This document shows, piece after piece, positions 1-7,299 of a DNA stretch of 43,947 nt. Position 1 is the stretch's first letter. Every line of letters starts with the position of its first letter. Position numbers and translations under genes: made by a program. Where the stretch lies: positions 1 through 43,947 of IMG/VR virus record IMGVR_UViG_3300037540_000107, one strand, 5' to 3'. Origin of the DNA: a virus. The notes under the pieces were generated by a model. It made no database searches. It was not told where the DNA came from and saw nothing but the letters and a program-made list of their open reading frames with translations.

Positions 1-127
1 ATTGTATCTATCATTTAATCCTCCTCTTAATTTAGAATCCAAACTCTGGATCTTCTGCCTTTACTAGATGGCCTGTATTGCTATCCATCCTCACCTCATC
101 ACACTTCCCAAGCATCCCCCACTCTCT
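1..127. repeat. Terminal 127-bp direct repeat (left copy)
   Basis: Bases 1-127 are identical to 43821-43947. A repeat of exactly 127 bp equals a common maximum assembler k-mer, so this is most likely the overlap of a circular contig rather than a physical terminal repeat. It covers the end of the primase-helicase gene and, at 1-14, the first codons of the 42-residue membrane protein that is complete at the other end of the window. Confidence 0.9.
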
Positions 128-1705
128 GTTTTTAAGTAAGGATAGCCTGACTCTGCCTCTCTCACCTGATTCTAATATCTCAGGCTCAATAGCTATGATA
201 TTCCAAGCAAGCTGCTCAAATGCCCCGCTACCACGTGCTGCGTCAGTTGCCACAGTATCCCAGTAGGGGTATTGTATATTGCCCTTAGAATCCTTGGGAG
301 CAGGCTTGTTGATCCTTCTCACATGAGAGACTACAATAGGGTGGATAGAAGCTTGTTTGGTGAATGCAGCTAACTCAGTGAGGAGAAGATCAATCTCTTT
401 CCTCTCATTGCTTGTCTGGAGTCCACTAAATACCATAGATATATGGTCGAGTATAACAAACTTATAACCTCTTGCATTGGCATATCTTATATCTTTCATC
501 AGCTCATCGGGGCTAATCGATCCAAAGTGATTAACCCACAGTGTTTTCTCTTGAGTTAAAAGCTTCTTCTCGCTTGCTTCCCATTGATCTTTTGAAAGTA
601 AATTAGGATCTTGTCTTAATTTAGGTAGTGATACCCTGTTATCTAATGCAATATAACTTTGTTGAGTCTTTCTGATATCCTCCTCCAGAAATACATGGAG
701 TATTGATTTATCAGCTGAGAGTAAATCATAACCAATCTGCTTACATACAGTGGTTTTCCCTACTCCAGGAGGAGCCAGTATAATGGTCATCTCTCCTTGC
801 CTGAACCCATGGAGCTTTTCCATCAGCTTAGGTAAGCACTTGATTTCAATCCCATCTTTAAGAGGCTCCTGGAGTGCTTCAATCCCTATACTACCGGAGA
901 CTATATCAGCGGGAAGGTACGGCTTTGCGGAAAAGTAAGAACTCACGAACTCTTTCTCTTTTCCTTTAACCAGCATATCACTGGCATCTTTTTCAGATAT
1001 TGTTAGGATTCTAGCTTTCTCATAGCCAATAATATCAACTATTTGACTAGCTGCTTTCCTACCTGCTTCATCCATATCAGTGGCAATTATCACCTCTTTA
1101 AAAGAGAGTATGAAGTCGAGATTATCAGCTACAGATGCACAGCTCTCTCCCTTTGGAAGTGATGTAACTACCGGATTGTACGTGGCTAACATCTGATGGG
1201 CAGCTACACAATCCTCTTCTCCCCCAGTAATTAAGAGCCTTTTTCCACCTGCTTCACATACAGCCTGACCGAAAAGTTCAATCTTTCCATTACCGTCACC
1301 TATAGAGGTAAAGCTCTTTGGAAGGAGCCTTTTCTTATAACCTGTAGTCTCTCCCTCTTTCGTAATTGGGTAGTAATATGCTACTGGCTCTCCCGTTGCT
1401 TCACTACACTCACTCTTCACACCAAAATGGGCGTAGGTTGCTTGCGTTATTTTGCGCTCTTTTGATAGCTTATACGAAAGCCTAGATATAATTGCTAATG
1501 AAAGCTCATTCTTATATGTTGGACTATAGGTAAACAGCTCCTCCTTTCTTATTGGTCTTTCTGGTACGCCTCCTTTATGTTCATAGTATCCGCACCTGTT
1601 ACAATACTTATTCCCATCTTCAAACACAATCAGATGGTTGCCTGTAGAGTCTCGCCCCTTCTCACGGCATTTTGGGCAAGGCTCATCTCCTATTATTTTT
1701 CCCAT
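32..1705 (-). CDS. T7 gp4-like primase-helicase
   Basis: This 557-residue bifunctional replication protein should unwind the fork and lay down primers. The N-terminus has a four-cysteine zinc ribbon (CPKC near residue 10, CNRC near 35). A TOPRIM primase domain follows, with GGEEDCVAA near residue 160 and the acidic motif TDMDEAGR near 210. The C-terminal RecA-like helicase has Walker A APPGVGKTT near 313 and Walker B FVILDH near 420. Length and order match T7 gp4 (566 residues). The ATG follows a GGGGGAGAATAG ribosome binding site and lies 4 bp after the preceding gene. It belongs to the leftward replication operon, upstream of the exonuclease half of the polymerase once the circle is closed. 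Confidence 0.95.
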   Translation of the reverse strand: MGKIIGDEPCPKCREKGRDSTGNHLIVFEDGNKYCNRCGYYEHKGGVPERPIRKEELFTYSPTYKNELSLAIISRLSYKLSKERKITQATYAHFGVKSECSEATGEPVAYYYPITKEGETTGYKKRLLPKSFTSIGDGNGKIELFGQAVCEAGGKRLLITGGEEDCVAAHQMLATYNPVVTSLPKGESCASVADNLDFILSFKEVIIATDMDEAGRKAASQIVDIIGYEKARILTISEKDASDMLVKGKEKEFVSSYFSAKPYLPADIVSGSIGIEALQEPLKDGIEIKCLPKLMEKLHGFRQGEMTIILAPPGVGKTTVCKQIGYDLLSADKSILHVFLEEDIRKTQQSYIALDNRVSLPKLRQDPNLLSKDQWEASEKKLLTQEKTLWVNHFGSISPDELMKDIRYANARGYKFVILDHISMVFSGLQTSNERKEIDLLLTELAAFTKQASIHPIVVSHVRRINKPAPKDSKGNIQYPYWDTVATDAARGSGAFEQLAWNIIAIEPEILESGERGRVRLSLLKNREWGMLGKCDEVRMDSNTGHLVKAEDPEFGF

Positions 1706-1708
1706 TAT

Positions 1709-1963
1709 CTATTCTCCCCCTCTTTCAAGTAAATCAACCTCATGTATATGGATTACACATCCCAATGCTTTCATAATAAGATTTATAGTCTCTCCTTTTC
1801 TACCAATAAGAAGTCCTGGCCTACGTAAATACACATGCAAAACTTCATCAACATAATCTAGCTTACATATACCTAAATGAAAGGAGTCTATTCCTTTAAA
1901 CATTGGGGAATAATCCCCTGCCCCATCAATCATTACAATAAAACTACACTTAAAATCATGCAT
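1709..1963 (-). CDS. KH-domain-like small protein
   Basis: An 84-residue protein. The stretch LRRPGLLIGRKGETINLI contains a GxxG-type loop (IGRKGE) followed by a helix, as in KH RNA-binding domains, so RNA or single-strand DNA binding is inferred. I chose the ATG at 1963 because AGGAGGAG lies just upstream; a longer reading frame to 2053 overlaps the preceding gene. The gene ends 4 bp before the primase-helicase. The KH assignment rests on one motif. Confidence 0.6.
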   Translation of the reverse strand: MHDFKCSFIVMIDGAGDYSPMFKGIDSFHLGICKLDYVDEVLHVYLRRPGLLIGRKGETINLIMKALGCVIHIHEVDLLERGGE

Positions 1964-1964
1964 A

Positions 1965-2123
1965 TTACTCCTCCTCTTCCTCAACCTCTTCCAAAAGCCC
2001 AATCTGTAATGCGTATTGGTAGACTTCTTCAAGTTGATTCTCTTCCTCTTCATCTAACCAACTAAGGATACTATTAAGATCTTCTTGTTGCTCCCATGTC
2101 ATATGTTTACTTGTATTATACAT
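1965..2123 (-). CDS. Small acidic hypothetical protein
   Basis: A 52-residue ORF rich in glutamate and ending in a Glu-only tail. I do not recognise it. Its stop (TAA) is followed directly by the ATG of the KH-like gene, and the codons of its acidic tail double as that gene's ribosome binding site (GAGGAGGAG). Such acidic phage early proteins often bind host proteins, but nothing here shows that. Confidence 0.6.
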   Translation of the reverse strand: MYNTSKHMTWEQQEDLNSILSWLDEEEENQLEEVYQYALQIGLLEEVEEEEE

Positions 2124-2197
2124 AATCTACTCCTTAAAGCCCTCTAGATTCCATCCTAAGAGGCTTTTAATAATTATTGGTACTAGGCCCTACTTAA

Positions 2198-2365
2198 TCA
2201 GTCAATCCCTTTACAAGCCATTCTAGACTCTTGTAAGATATCCCTACTATCCTCTAATAATGAGTCATATTTTAGACAATGCTTTTTAAATTGACAGTTA
2301 TTGCAAACTACGGTCGATTTAGGTGGATCATAAAGATACTCATATTTACATTTAGCTTTTCCCAT
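2198..2365 (-). CDS. Small cysteine-containing hypothetical protein
   Basis: A 55-residue ORF with six cysteines, including a CNNC-x5-C cluster (residues 21-30), suggesting metal binding. GGGGGACTAATACC precedes the ATG. Function unknown. The 74 bp between its stop and the next gene (2124-2197) hold no ORF that I can support. Confidence 0.55.
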   Translation of the reverse strand: MGKAKCKYEYLYDPPKSTVVCNNCQFKKHCLKYDSLLEDSRDILQESRMACKGID

Positions 2366-2369
2366 GGTA

Positions 2370-2528
2370 TTAGTCCCCCTTTAAAAGGCAGTTATTGGCT
2401 CTGTCATAAAACTGTTCATTCAATCGATTACATAACCAGGCAGGAAGGGCTGCATCTTCATCAAGATTCCAATACATCCTCCAAAACCTTCTACTCATCC
2501 TTGTAGATCCTTTCTTTCTTAAGCTCAT
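2370..2528 (-). CDS. Small basic hypothetical protein
   Basis: A 52-residue protein starting MSLRKKGSTRMSRRFW. The ATG at 2528 follows GAGAGGAGATAAA; a longer frame to 2567 lacks a good ribosome binding site. It is basic at the N-terminus and acidic in the middle. No family recognised. Confidence 0.55.
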   Translation of the reverse strand: MSLRKKGSTRMSRRFWRMYWNLDEDAALPAWLCNRLNEQFYDRANNCLLKGD

Positions 2529-2529
2529 T

Positions 2530-2697
2530 TTATCTCCTCTCAAAGAGTGTATGAAGAATTTCTGCATATTCTACACCATAACCCTTATTGTACCATTCTT
2601 GTATGATAGTAATTAAGTAAATTGACTCAAACCATTTTGTTTTACGGCCAATACAGACAGAATAGCAACTACCACGAAACATAAATTTAATTTCCAT
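2530..2697 (-). CDS. Hypothetical protein
   Basis: A 55-residue ORF (MEIKFMFRGSCYSVCIG...). The start at 2697 is set by TAGGAGGTAGAACA immediately upstream. Its stop nearly abuts the next gene, so the two are probably translationally coupled. Unknown function. Confidence 0.55.
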   Translation of the reverse strand: MEIKFMFRGSCYSVCIGRKTKWFESIYLITIIQEWYNKGYGVEYAEILHTLFERR

Positions 2698-2701
2698 TGT
2701 T

Positions 2702-3097
2702 CTACCTCCTAGCAATACCAAATTGATCTACTACTCTATTAGTTCTACCCCAATTGATATCCCAGTTAAAGACAAACTCCTGCCCTTTGTCAAGTATAAA
2801 CAGGCAGTTATTACACAAACTAGAATAGTCAACATTAGGGTCAATATCAACGATATGGAATTGACACCTTGTATAGCTGATCCCCTCTTGAAACATTGTT
2901 GAGGAAGCCACATTGTAAAACTCACATCTGAGGAAGTCAAGATATTGATTACCTTCAAACAACTCAATATCAAGAATAGAGTTATCAAAATTACATTTAT
3001 ATAAGACTGAATCCCTAGCTGATATTTTAACATTGCCTGATAGACCTGCATTGGCCAGGCTACTATCGTCTAGTATTATTGCGTAACTATGAGACAT
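2702..3097 (-). CDS. Hypothetical protein, possible beta-helix fold
   Basis: A 131-residue protein with a strong GGGGAGGAGGTAATATA leader before the ATG. Repeating short segments (VLYKCNFDNSILD, LDFLRCEFYNVASS, SYTRCQFHIVD) with a C-x-F pattern look like turns of a pentapeptide-type or parallel beta-helix protein. If so it could be a DNA-mimic inhibitor, but this is speculative. Confidence 0.55.
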   Translation of the reverse strand: MSHSYAIILDDSSLANAGLSGNVKISARDSVLYKCNFDNSILDIELFEGNQYLDFLRCEFYNVASSTMFQEGISYTRCQFHIVDIDPNVDYSSLCNNCLFILDKGQEFVFNWDINWGRTNRVVDQFGIARR

Positions 3098-3114
3098 TAT
3101 ATTACCTCCTCCCC

Positions 3115-3309
3115 TTATAACCCATCATAGGTGGTTAAGTCAAATTGATTATCATTAGTTGATTCGGCTCTTTCCATAATTACAAACTCTTCTCCCTCTA
3201 ACCTTGGATGGGGGTAGCTGGAAACTTCCTGATATCTACCGAGCTCCATAAACTTTTTATGGTTGTAATCATTTCTTACTACTTTGACTTGCTTTCTTTC
3301 GGTTGTCAT
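3115..3309 (-). CDS. Hypothetical protein
   Basis: A 64-residue charged ORF beginning MTTERKQVKVVRND. Its ATGA start overlaps the stop of the upstream membrane peptide gene, indicating translational coupling. No recognisable domain. Confidence 0.55.
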   Translation of the reverse strand: MTTERKQVKVVRNDYNHKKFMELGRYQEVSSYPHPRLEGEEFVIMERAESTNDNQFDLTTYDGL

Positions 3310-3431
3310 TTGATAACCTCTATTCTGCTGTGGTTAGTCTTAAGTACGTTCTCAACACTCTGTTTTAATCTACTCCCAGTATACCCTGTTAGGAGGATAA
3401 CTGCAAGGAAAAAGATTATTAGTTTTTTCAT
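3306..3431 (-). CDS. Small membrane or secreted peptide
   Basis: A 41-residue ORF: MKK, then a hydrophobic stretch (LIIFFLAVILLTGYTG), then a hydrophilic tail. It looks like a signal anchor or single transmembrane segment. The preceding GGGGTGAAAT serves as ribosome binding site. Its stop overlaps the start of the following gene (ATGA). Function unknown. Confidence 0.55.
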   Translation of the reverse strand: MKKLIIFFLAVILLTGYTGSRLKQSVENVLKTNHSRIEVIK

Positions 3432-3461
3432 ATTTCACCCCGTTATTTGATAATTGAATAG

Positions 3462-3623
3462 TTAACAACAACAGTCAATGTATGGACTATGACAAAATCG
3501 GCAGACATATCCTTTGCTGATTTGTTCCTTTTGTTTTTGCTTGTAACAGTCAAGGCACAAGTGAGGAACAAAAAGCCCATATAATTTGTCTGTTTTCTTT
3601 TTACATTCTTTGCATGGACTCAT
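3462..3623 (-). CDS. Cysteine-rich zinc-ribbon-like protein
   Basis: A 53-residue ORF with paired cysteines CKEC, CLDC and CRFC and a terminal CCC, suggesting one or two zinc sites. Its ATG overlaps the TGA of the upstream 70-residue gene (ATGA), so the two are coupled. Unknown role. Confidence 0.55.
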   Translation of the reverse strand: MSPCKECKKKTDKLYGLFVPHLCLDCYKQKQKEQISKGYVCRFCHSPYIDCCC

Positions 3624-3832
3624 ATTTTGCCGCCTAGTTTATATAATTTTTCTAATCTACCATAGAGGCCGACTGTTATTTTTTCATTAAACCGCCGTTC
3701 CCACTCACCGCAAAGAAGTTTGAAATATTCCCACTCTTGCGAACCTCTAAAGTTTTCTGGAATGGTATCCTCTGTTGCTAAAATCTCTTTTGCCAGTTCA
3801 CTCATTGAAAGGCATATTATATTTTCTTTCAT
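3620..3832 (-). CDS. Hypothetical protein
   Basis: A 70-residue ORF (MKENIICLSMSELAKEIL...) with an AAAGGGAGAAAA leader. It appears alpha-helical. No family recognised. The 72-bp gap upstream (3833-3904) contains CTGGTTAATC, which loosely resembles the cassette junctions described elsewhere; I did not find that convincing. Confidence 0.55.
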   Translation of the reverse strand: MKENIICLSMSELAKEILATEDTIPENFRGSQEWEYFKLLCGEWERRFNEKITVGLYGRLEKLYKLGGKI

Positions 3833-3904
3833 TTTTCTCCCTTTAATTGAATAGTGTTAGTTAAGATTAACCAGTTTATTTATTTTCAAGGATTAGGTTG
3901 TTGG

Positions 3905-4222
3905 TTAAAAGTTACCAAGTTTGATTTCATCGACAAAGTATTTTAGCGAATCATCCGCAGCGGGATGTGTTAAATGGAAAGGAATAACATCAAAAGTTTT
4001 GTTTACATAAGTCATTACAATATCACCAAAACGAGCCGATAATATTTCCTTTCCAGAATACCCCAAAAAACCTGGAGATTTATCCCAGTATTCAGATTTT
4101 ATAGCTTTTTTAATGGCTGGTATTTTTTCAATGAACTTTTTGTATGTGTCTGCATCGTTCATTAATTCAATGTATAAAATATCTTTGTCCATGTGTTCTT
4201 TTGTGTAATCCCTTTTCATCAT
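3905..4222 (-). CDS. Hypothetical protein
   Basis: A 105-residue soluble ORF starting MMKRDYTKEHMDKDILYIE. The two ATG codons follow GTGAGGTGAA. It sits one base after the stop of the upstream membrane-like peptide. Unknown function; one of a cluster of short accessory genes. Confidence 0.55.
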   Translation of the reverse strand: MMKRDYTKEHMDKDILYIELMNDADTYKKFIEKIPAIKKAIKSEYWDKSPGFLGYSGKEILSARFGDIVMTYVNKTFDVIPFHLTHPAADDSLKYFVDEIKLGNF

Positions 4223-4223
4223 T

Positions 4224-4394
4224 TCACCTCACAAGCAACCAATACACAAACAAAGGAGCTGCGTAGGTTACCAAGTTAAATTTAACTTCATTCAATATGA
4301 TGTCAAACTGCATATAATAGGGTAGGGCTTTAAGCCCCTGGCCCCATTTATTCGGACGTTTAAAGATCCGGTGTTTCGTTGTGTTATGGTTCAT
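4224..4394 (-). CDS. Small membrane-associated hypothetical protein
   Basis: A 56-residue ORF with a basic N-terminus (KHRIFKRPNKWGQ) and a hydrophobic C-terminal segment (YAAPLFVYWLLV) that could insert in the membrane. It starts 4 bp after the stop of the previous gene and ends just before the ATGATG of the next. Coupling supports it as a real gene. Confidence 0.5.
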   Translation of the reverse strand: MNHNTTKHRIFKRPNKWGQGLKALPYYMQFDIILNEVKFNLVTYAAPLFVYWLLVR

Positions 4395-4398
4395 TTAG

Positions 4399-4569
4399 TC
4401 AACCTTTTACTATTTCATACATGGTATCGTTGATAGGTTCGTCAAGTTCTACCCAACCAATCCCAACCCATTCATGAGCAACACCATTGACAACCAGTTT
4501 CATGTCTAGCAACTTGTCGCTATTACAGATACAAAGCCTATTGATCTCTGATTGTTTAATTGTTTTCAT
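4399..4569 (-). CDS. Hypothetical protein
   Basis: A 56-residue ORF starting MKTIKQSEINRLCICN, with an AGAGGGGTAGAGAA leader. Tightly packed between two similar small genes, 4 bp from each. No family recognised. Confidence 0.5.
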   Translation of the reverse strand: MKTIKQSEINRLCICNSDKLLDMKLVVNGVAHEWVGIGWVELDEPINDTMYEIVKG

Positions 4570-4573
4570 TTCT

Positions 4574-4798
4574 CTACCCCTCTATTGAATTGATAGCCTC
4601 TTGCTTTGTTTTAAATTCTTTATCAGTCCACCTATAAAAAGGCCCGTTGTTTCCCTTTGGGTAAGACGTTGGAAACCTTTCCCTGTCTTCTTGTGTAGGC
4701 GTATATGGTAAAGCTACATGCCAATAGGCATCTTTTTCCCACCATGCCGCAACACCGTTTTTGCTGTAGTAAAATCTGTATTCTATTCTATCGTTCAT
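4574..4798 (-). CDS. Hypothetical protein
   Basis: A 74-residue ORF rich in aromatic residues (EYRFYYSKNGVAAWWEKDAY). It has the strong leader TAGGAGGTGAAGG before the ATG. Unknown function. Confidence 0.55.
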   Translation of the reverse strand: MNDRIEYRFYYSKNGVAAWWEKDAYWHVALPYTPTQEDRERFPTSYPKGNNGPFYRWTDKEFKTKQEAINSIEG

Positions 4799-4827
4799 CC
4801 TTCACCTCCTAATAGTTGTTTAATGTT

Positions 4828-5196
4828 TTATTCAAGGCCGCAATATCCGTCTATATCGCTTGCTAAGTTTAAAATATCAAAATCGGTTGGATTGTCATAT
4901 GTATATGAACCACCTATCATGGAATCAATACCAGTTTTGTTTTCTTGGTATATTTCCCACAAGTCATTCCAATTAAGGAAAGCGTTTGTGATCATAATAC
5001 TTTCACCAACCCTGAAACCGATTTCATCCCGTATATGCACGGGATAACTGGCCGTGTAATTAACATCTTGCTCCTTGTTAATCGGGCCTTTGCGTCTACC
5101 GTTTCCATTTGGGTATAGCTCTTTAACCTTAAATTCTATGACTCCATAACCTTCATCCCTACAGACTTGTAATGATATGTCTTGTCCTATTTTCAT
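4828..5196 (-). CDS. Hypothetical protein, first gene behind a promoter
   Basis: A 122-residue ORF with predicted beta-strand character (ISLQVCRDEGYGVIEFKVKEL). It is the first gene after the candidate promoter at 5234-5262 and has a TGAGGTGTAATT leader, so it would head the accessory cluster that runs leftward. No function assigned. Confidence 0.55.
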   Translation of the reverse strand: MKIGQDISLQVCRDEGYGVIEFKVKELYPNGNGRRKGPINKEQDVNYTASYPVHIRDEIGFRVGESIMITNAFLNWNDLWEIYQENKTGIDSMIGGSYTYDNPTDFDILNLASDIDGYCGLE

Positions 5197-5233
5197 AATT
5201 ACACCTCATAAGATTGAATTAATCTTTTATTTT

Positions 5234-5262
5234 ACTCTAGCCTATATTTAATAAGCTGTCAA
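5234..5262 (-). promoter_or_regulatory. Sigma70-like promoter, leftward
   Basis: On the minus strand TTGACA (5257-5262) is followed, after exactly 17 bp, by TAGAGT (5234-5239). The -35 box is a perfect consensus match; the -10 matches 4 of 6. It lies in the 74-bp gap between the PHP gene and the 122-residue gene, pointing leftward. Confidence 0.6.
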
Positions 5263-5270
5263 GCTCTTTC

Positions 5271-6107
5271 TTAATTCATTGCTACGGGCTGACCCCAGGC
5301 ATAGAGTGTGTCACTTCCATAAGAACAAGATACTTTCCCTCTTGTATAATTACCAGCGGTTATTATTTCAGTGATACATATATCCGCTTTAGTAGCTGAA
5401 TAGTCTACACTCATAGTATAGTTTAAGCTATCTGGAGTATACTCACTTAAGTAAACTCCTGTTGATGCGTAGAAATCACCAGCCTTAATAGCCTCTATGG
5501 TAGCCATCCCACTATCTCTTACCATTATAAAAGCTTCCCCTGCATGAACTTCGCTAGTTTTAAGATAATGGTTATCACTAGCTGCAACCCCATACATCAG
5601 CTTCCCGTTAGCAAGTACATAGTCCCAGGCTTCTTCTTCTAATACTGATGAGTTTGATAAGGATTGAGTCCCCTCGTTCCATACCTCAAAGAGGGAGGTG
5701 GTATCTGCTAACATATCCTCTTTATCATTGAAGCTGTATGCAAGTGGGTGGTTGAATATGATCTTCTCATTATCTACGGCTACGTGGTGAGTGTGAGGAT
5801 CTTCTATTGTGCTCATCTCCTCACCCGCTATTACCTCAAGTCCTTCCTGATCCTCATAGGTCACATAGTTATGGTCAGTTATAATGATGGTATCAAAACA
5901 GCTATCCTTGTACCATTTAGCCACAACACTGGGAGAGCTATCCCCATCTGAGTTAGTCGTATGGGTGTGGGTCTCTACCTTCTTCCACCCGCTTATTTCT
6001 ACACATCTAGCTGGAGGAGCTAGTGGAAGTGTAAGAAATATTTCTTGGTGGCCACAAGCTGAAAGTATTAATAGTAGTGCTGGTAATGTTCTCATTGTCT
6101 TTTTCAT
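5271..6107 (-). CDS. PHP-domain phosphoesterase lipoprotein
   Basis: This 278-residue protein starts with a lipoprotein signal (MKKTMRTLPALLLILSACG; lipobox LSAC with the cysteine near residue 18), so it should be lipid-anchored outside the cytoplasm. A PHP-type metallo-phosphoesterase core follows: HTHTTNSDGD near residue 47, ITDHN near 77, ECG-free acidic segment IAGEEMS near 93, HPLAY near 120, and SDNHYLKT near 178, supplying His and Asp metal ligands. The substrate cannot be read from sequence. A secreted PHP enzyme is unusual in a phage and suggests alteration of the infected cell's surface or degradation of extracellular phosphate esters. It has its own GGGGGAAACCAA leader. Confidence 0.8.
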   Translation of the reverse strand: MKKTMRTLPALLLILSACGHQEIFLTLPLAPPARCVEISGWKKVETHTHTTNSDGDSSPSVVAKWYKDSCFDTIIITDHNYVTYEDQEGLEVIAGEEMSTIEDPHTHHVAVDNEKIIFNHPLAYSFNDKEDMLADTTSLFEVWNEGTQSLSNSSVLEEEAWDYVLANGKLMYGVAASDNHYLKTSEVHAGEAFIMVRDSGMATIEAIKAGDFYASTGVYLSEYTPDSLNYTMSVDYSATKADICITEIITAGNYTRGKVSCSYGSDTLYAWGQPVAMN

Positions 6108-6137
6108 TTGGTTTCCCCCTTAAGGTTTGGTTAGTTT

Positions 6138-6329
6138 TTATTCTTCGTAAGACTCTATCTTATATCCTTTATAAATATACTCAATCTCATACTCTGTATT
6201 GCAGTTATTACATAGGATACCTACAAACACACTCCCTTGAAAGTATAATGTATCTCCACTATCTTCTATGTTTGAGCTGTGACATACTGGACAACTATCA
6301 ATAGGGTATTTCTCTTTATTTTCTTTCAT
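6138..6329 (-). CDS. Zinc-ribbon protein
   Basis: A 63-residue ORF with two knuckles, CPVC (near 13) and CNNC (near 40), typical of a four-cysteine zinc ribbon. Probably a nucleic-acid or protein adaptor. A leftward early gene, close to the head of the arm. Confidence 0.6.
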   Translation of the reverse strand: MKENKEKYPIDSCPVCHSSNIEDSGDTLYFQGSVFVGILCNNCNTEYEIEYIYKGYKIESYEE

Positions 6330-6341
6330 AATTTTTATCCT

Positions 6342-6548
6342 CTAACAATGGGTTTGATAATATATCCTAGCCTCTTTCTTTGCTTGTTGTAAAGTTGGTT
6401 CGATTGTTATAGTATCAGATGTTTTGTAGTCCCACACCCTGAACTCACCAAATCTTGTCTTGGTAATTGACAGGCGGGTACTATGAATCATTCTCCAATC
6501 ATAATCATCTTTTATCCACTCACATTTAATACATTTACATTTTGTCAT
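6342..6548 (-). CDS. Hypothetical protein
   Basis: A 68-residue ORF with N-terminal CKCIKC and the leader AAAGGAGATTAAGA. It contains a stretch typical of small phage proteins that end in a helix (TLQQAKKEARIYY). Function unknown. Confidence 0.6.
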   Translation of the reverse strand: MTKCKCIKCEWIKDDYDWRMIHSTRLSITKTRFGEFRVWDYKTSDTITIEPTLQQAKKEARIYYQTHC

Positions 6549-6565
6549 TCTTAATCTCCTTTGGT

Positions 6566-6712
6566 TTAATTAAGCCTTACAAGTCCGTCATAAGGGACAA
6601 ACTCATAAAGCACTTTTCCGTTTAATTGTAAATATAAGCTAACACAGGCTCTTAAGTAAGTCAAGATCTTTTTTAACAGCTCGTTATCTTTTTCTCCTTC
6701 TAGAACAATCAC
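6566..6712 (-). CDS. Small hypothetical protein with GTG start
   Basis: A 48-residue ORF: a helical first half (EGEKDNELLKKILTYLRACV) and a strand-like end (GKVLYEFVPYDGLVRLN). The only in-frame start is GTG and no clear ribosome binding site precedes it, so the gene call relies on protein-like composition and on its position 17 bp before the next gene. It would be the first gene of the leftward arm. Confidence 0.45.
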   Translation of the reverse strand: MIVLEGEKDNELLKKILTYLRACVSLYLQLNGKVLYEFVPYDGLVRLN

Positions 6713-6853
6713 AGCTACTTACTTACTCAGCTACTCACTAAGCTCATACTAAGTGAAGCCCTTTGGAAGGAGTTAGGGTAGCATAGCTTTAGTTAACAAG
6801 GCAACTATATCTCTCACTTTAGAAAGCTCCCTTAAGATCAAGCTAACTATACT

Positions 6854-6881
6854 ACATAATTGTAAGAAGCGACATAATTGT
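6854..6881. repeat. Paired operator-like repeat ACATAATTGT
   Basis: ACATAATTGT occurs at 6854-6863 and again at 6872-6881, 18 bp apart. Each copy is an imperfect palindrome (ACA...TGT), and the second extends to GACATAATTGTC. On the minus strand they precede a possible -10 box (TATAGT). They could be binding sites for a regulator of leftward transcription. Confidence 0.4.
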
Positions 6882-7174
6882 CGTTAGTTAAAGTAAAGCA
6901 TTAGGTTATAGGCTGTTGAGAGGGGGCTTCTTGGGGGGCTCCCTCTTTATCTCCCACCCCATAACAAAGAGCTCTTTAGAAAGAGGGCTCTTACTTTTAA
7001 GCTCCTATAATATATAGAGGCTCTTTATAGAGGGAGCTTATTCTTTTGCTCCTGGGAGAGGAGAAATATTGAAGAGGGGGGTAAGGGGGGTTACAGGGGG
7101 CTCCATATAAGGTGAGTAGCCCCTTTTAGATTTCCCCAATAAATTATGAGATTAAGATTTAGCCTAGATTATTA

Positions 7175-7232
7175 ACAGCTTGTTCCAGAAAGCCTGATTA
7201 ATCTTAACTTTATTTACAGCTTGTTCTAGAAA
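7175..7232 (+). repeat. Direct repeat ACAGCTTGTTCYAGAAA
   Basis: Two copies (7175-7191 and 7216-7232) start 41 bp apart, about four helical turns, just upstream of the late promoter. A reverse copy of the core TTGTTCTAGAA lies near 6697-6708 and a weaker relative (ACAGCCCGTTCTAGA) near 7590. The spacing suggests protein binding sites. Confidence 0.45.
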
Positions 7233-7267
7233 ACTCAATATAAATATAATTATTTTAACTCTAGCCC

Positions 7268-7295
7268 TTGACAAATGAGAATTAATGATTATAGT
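7268..7295 (+). promoter_or_regulatory. Sigma70-like promoter for the late region
   Basis: TTGACA (7268-7273) and TATAGT (7290-7295) are separated by 16 bp: a perfect -35 and a 5-of-6 -10. It is the only good rightward promoter seen upstream of the structural genes, about 490 bp before the first of them. Confidence 0.65.
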
Positions 7296-7299
7296 TTAG

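Noticed and set aside
2731-3051. 106-residue leftward frame (MQVYQAMLKYQLGIQSYIN...)
   Set aside because: It lies entirely inside the 131-residue gene at 2702-3097, which has a much better ribosome binding site and composition.
3833-3904. Further attC-like site (TTTTAAC ... CTGGTTAATC)
   Set aside because: The ends look similar but the centre does not fold, and neighbouring genes do not show own-end complementarity. Treated as an ordinary intergenic gap.
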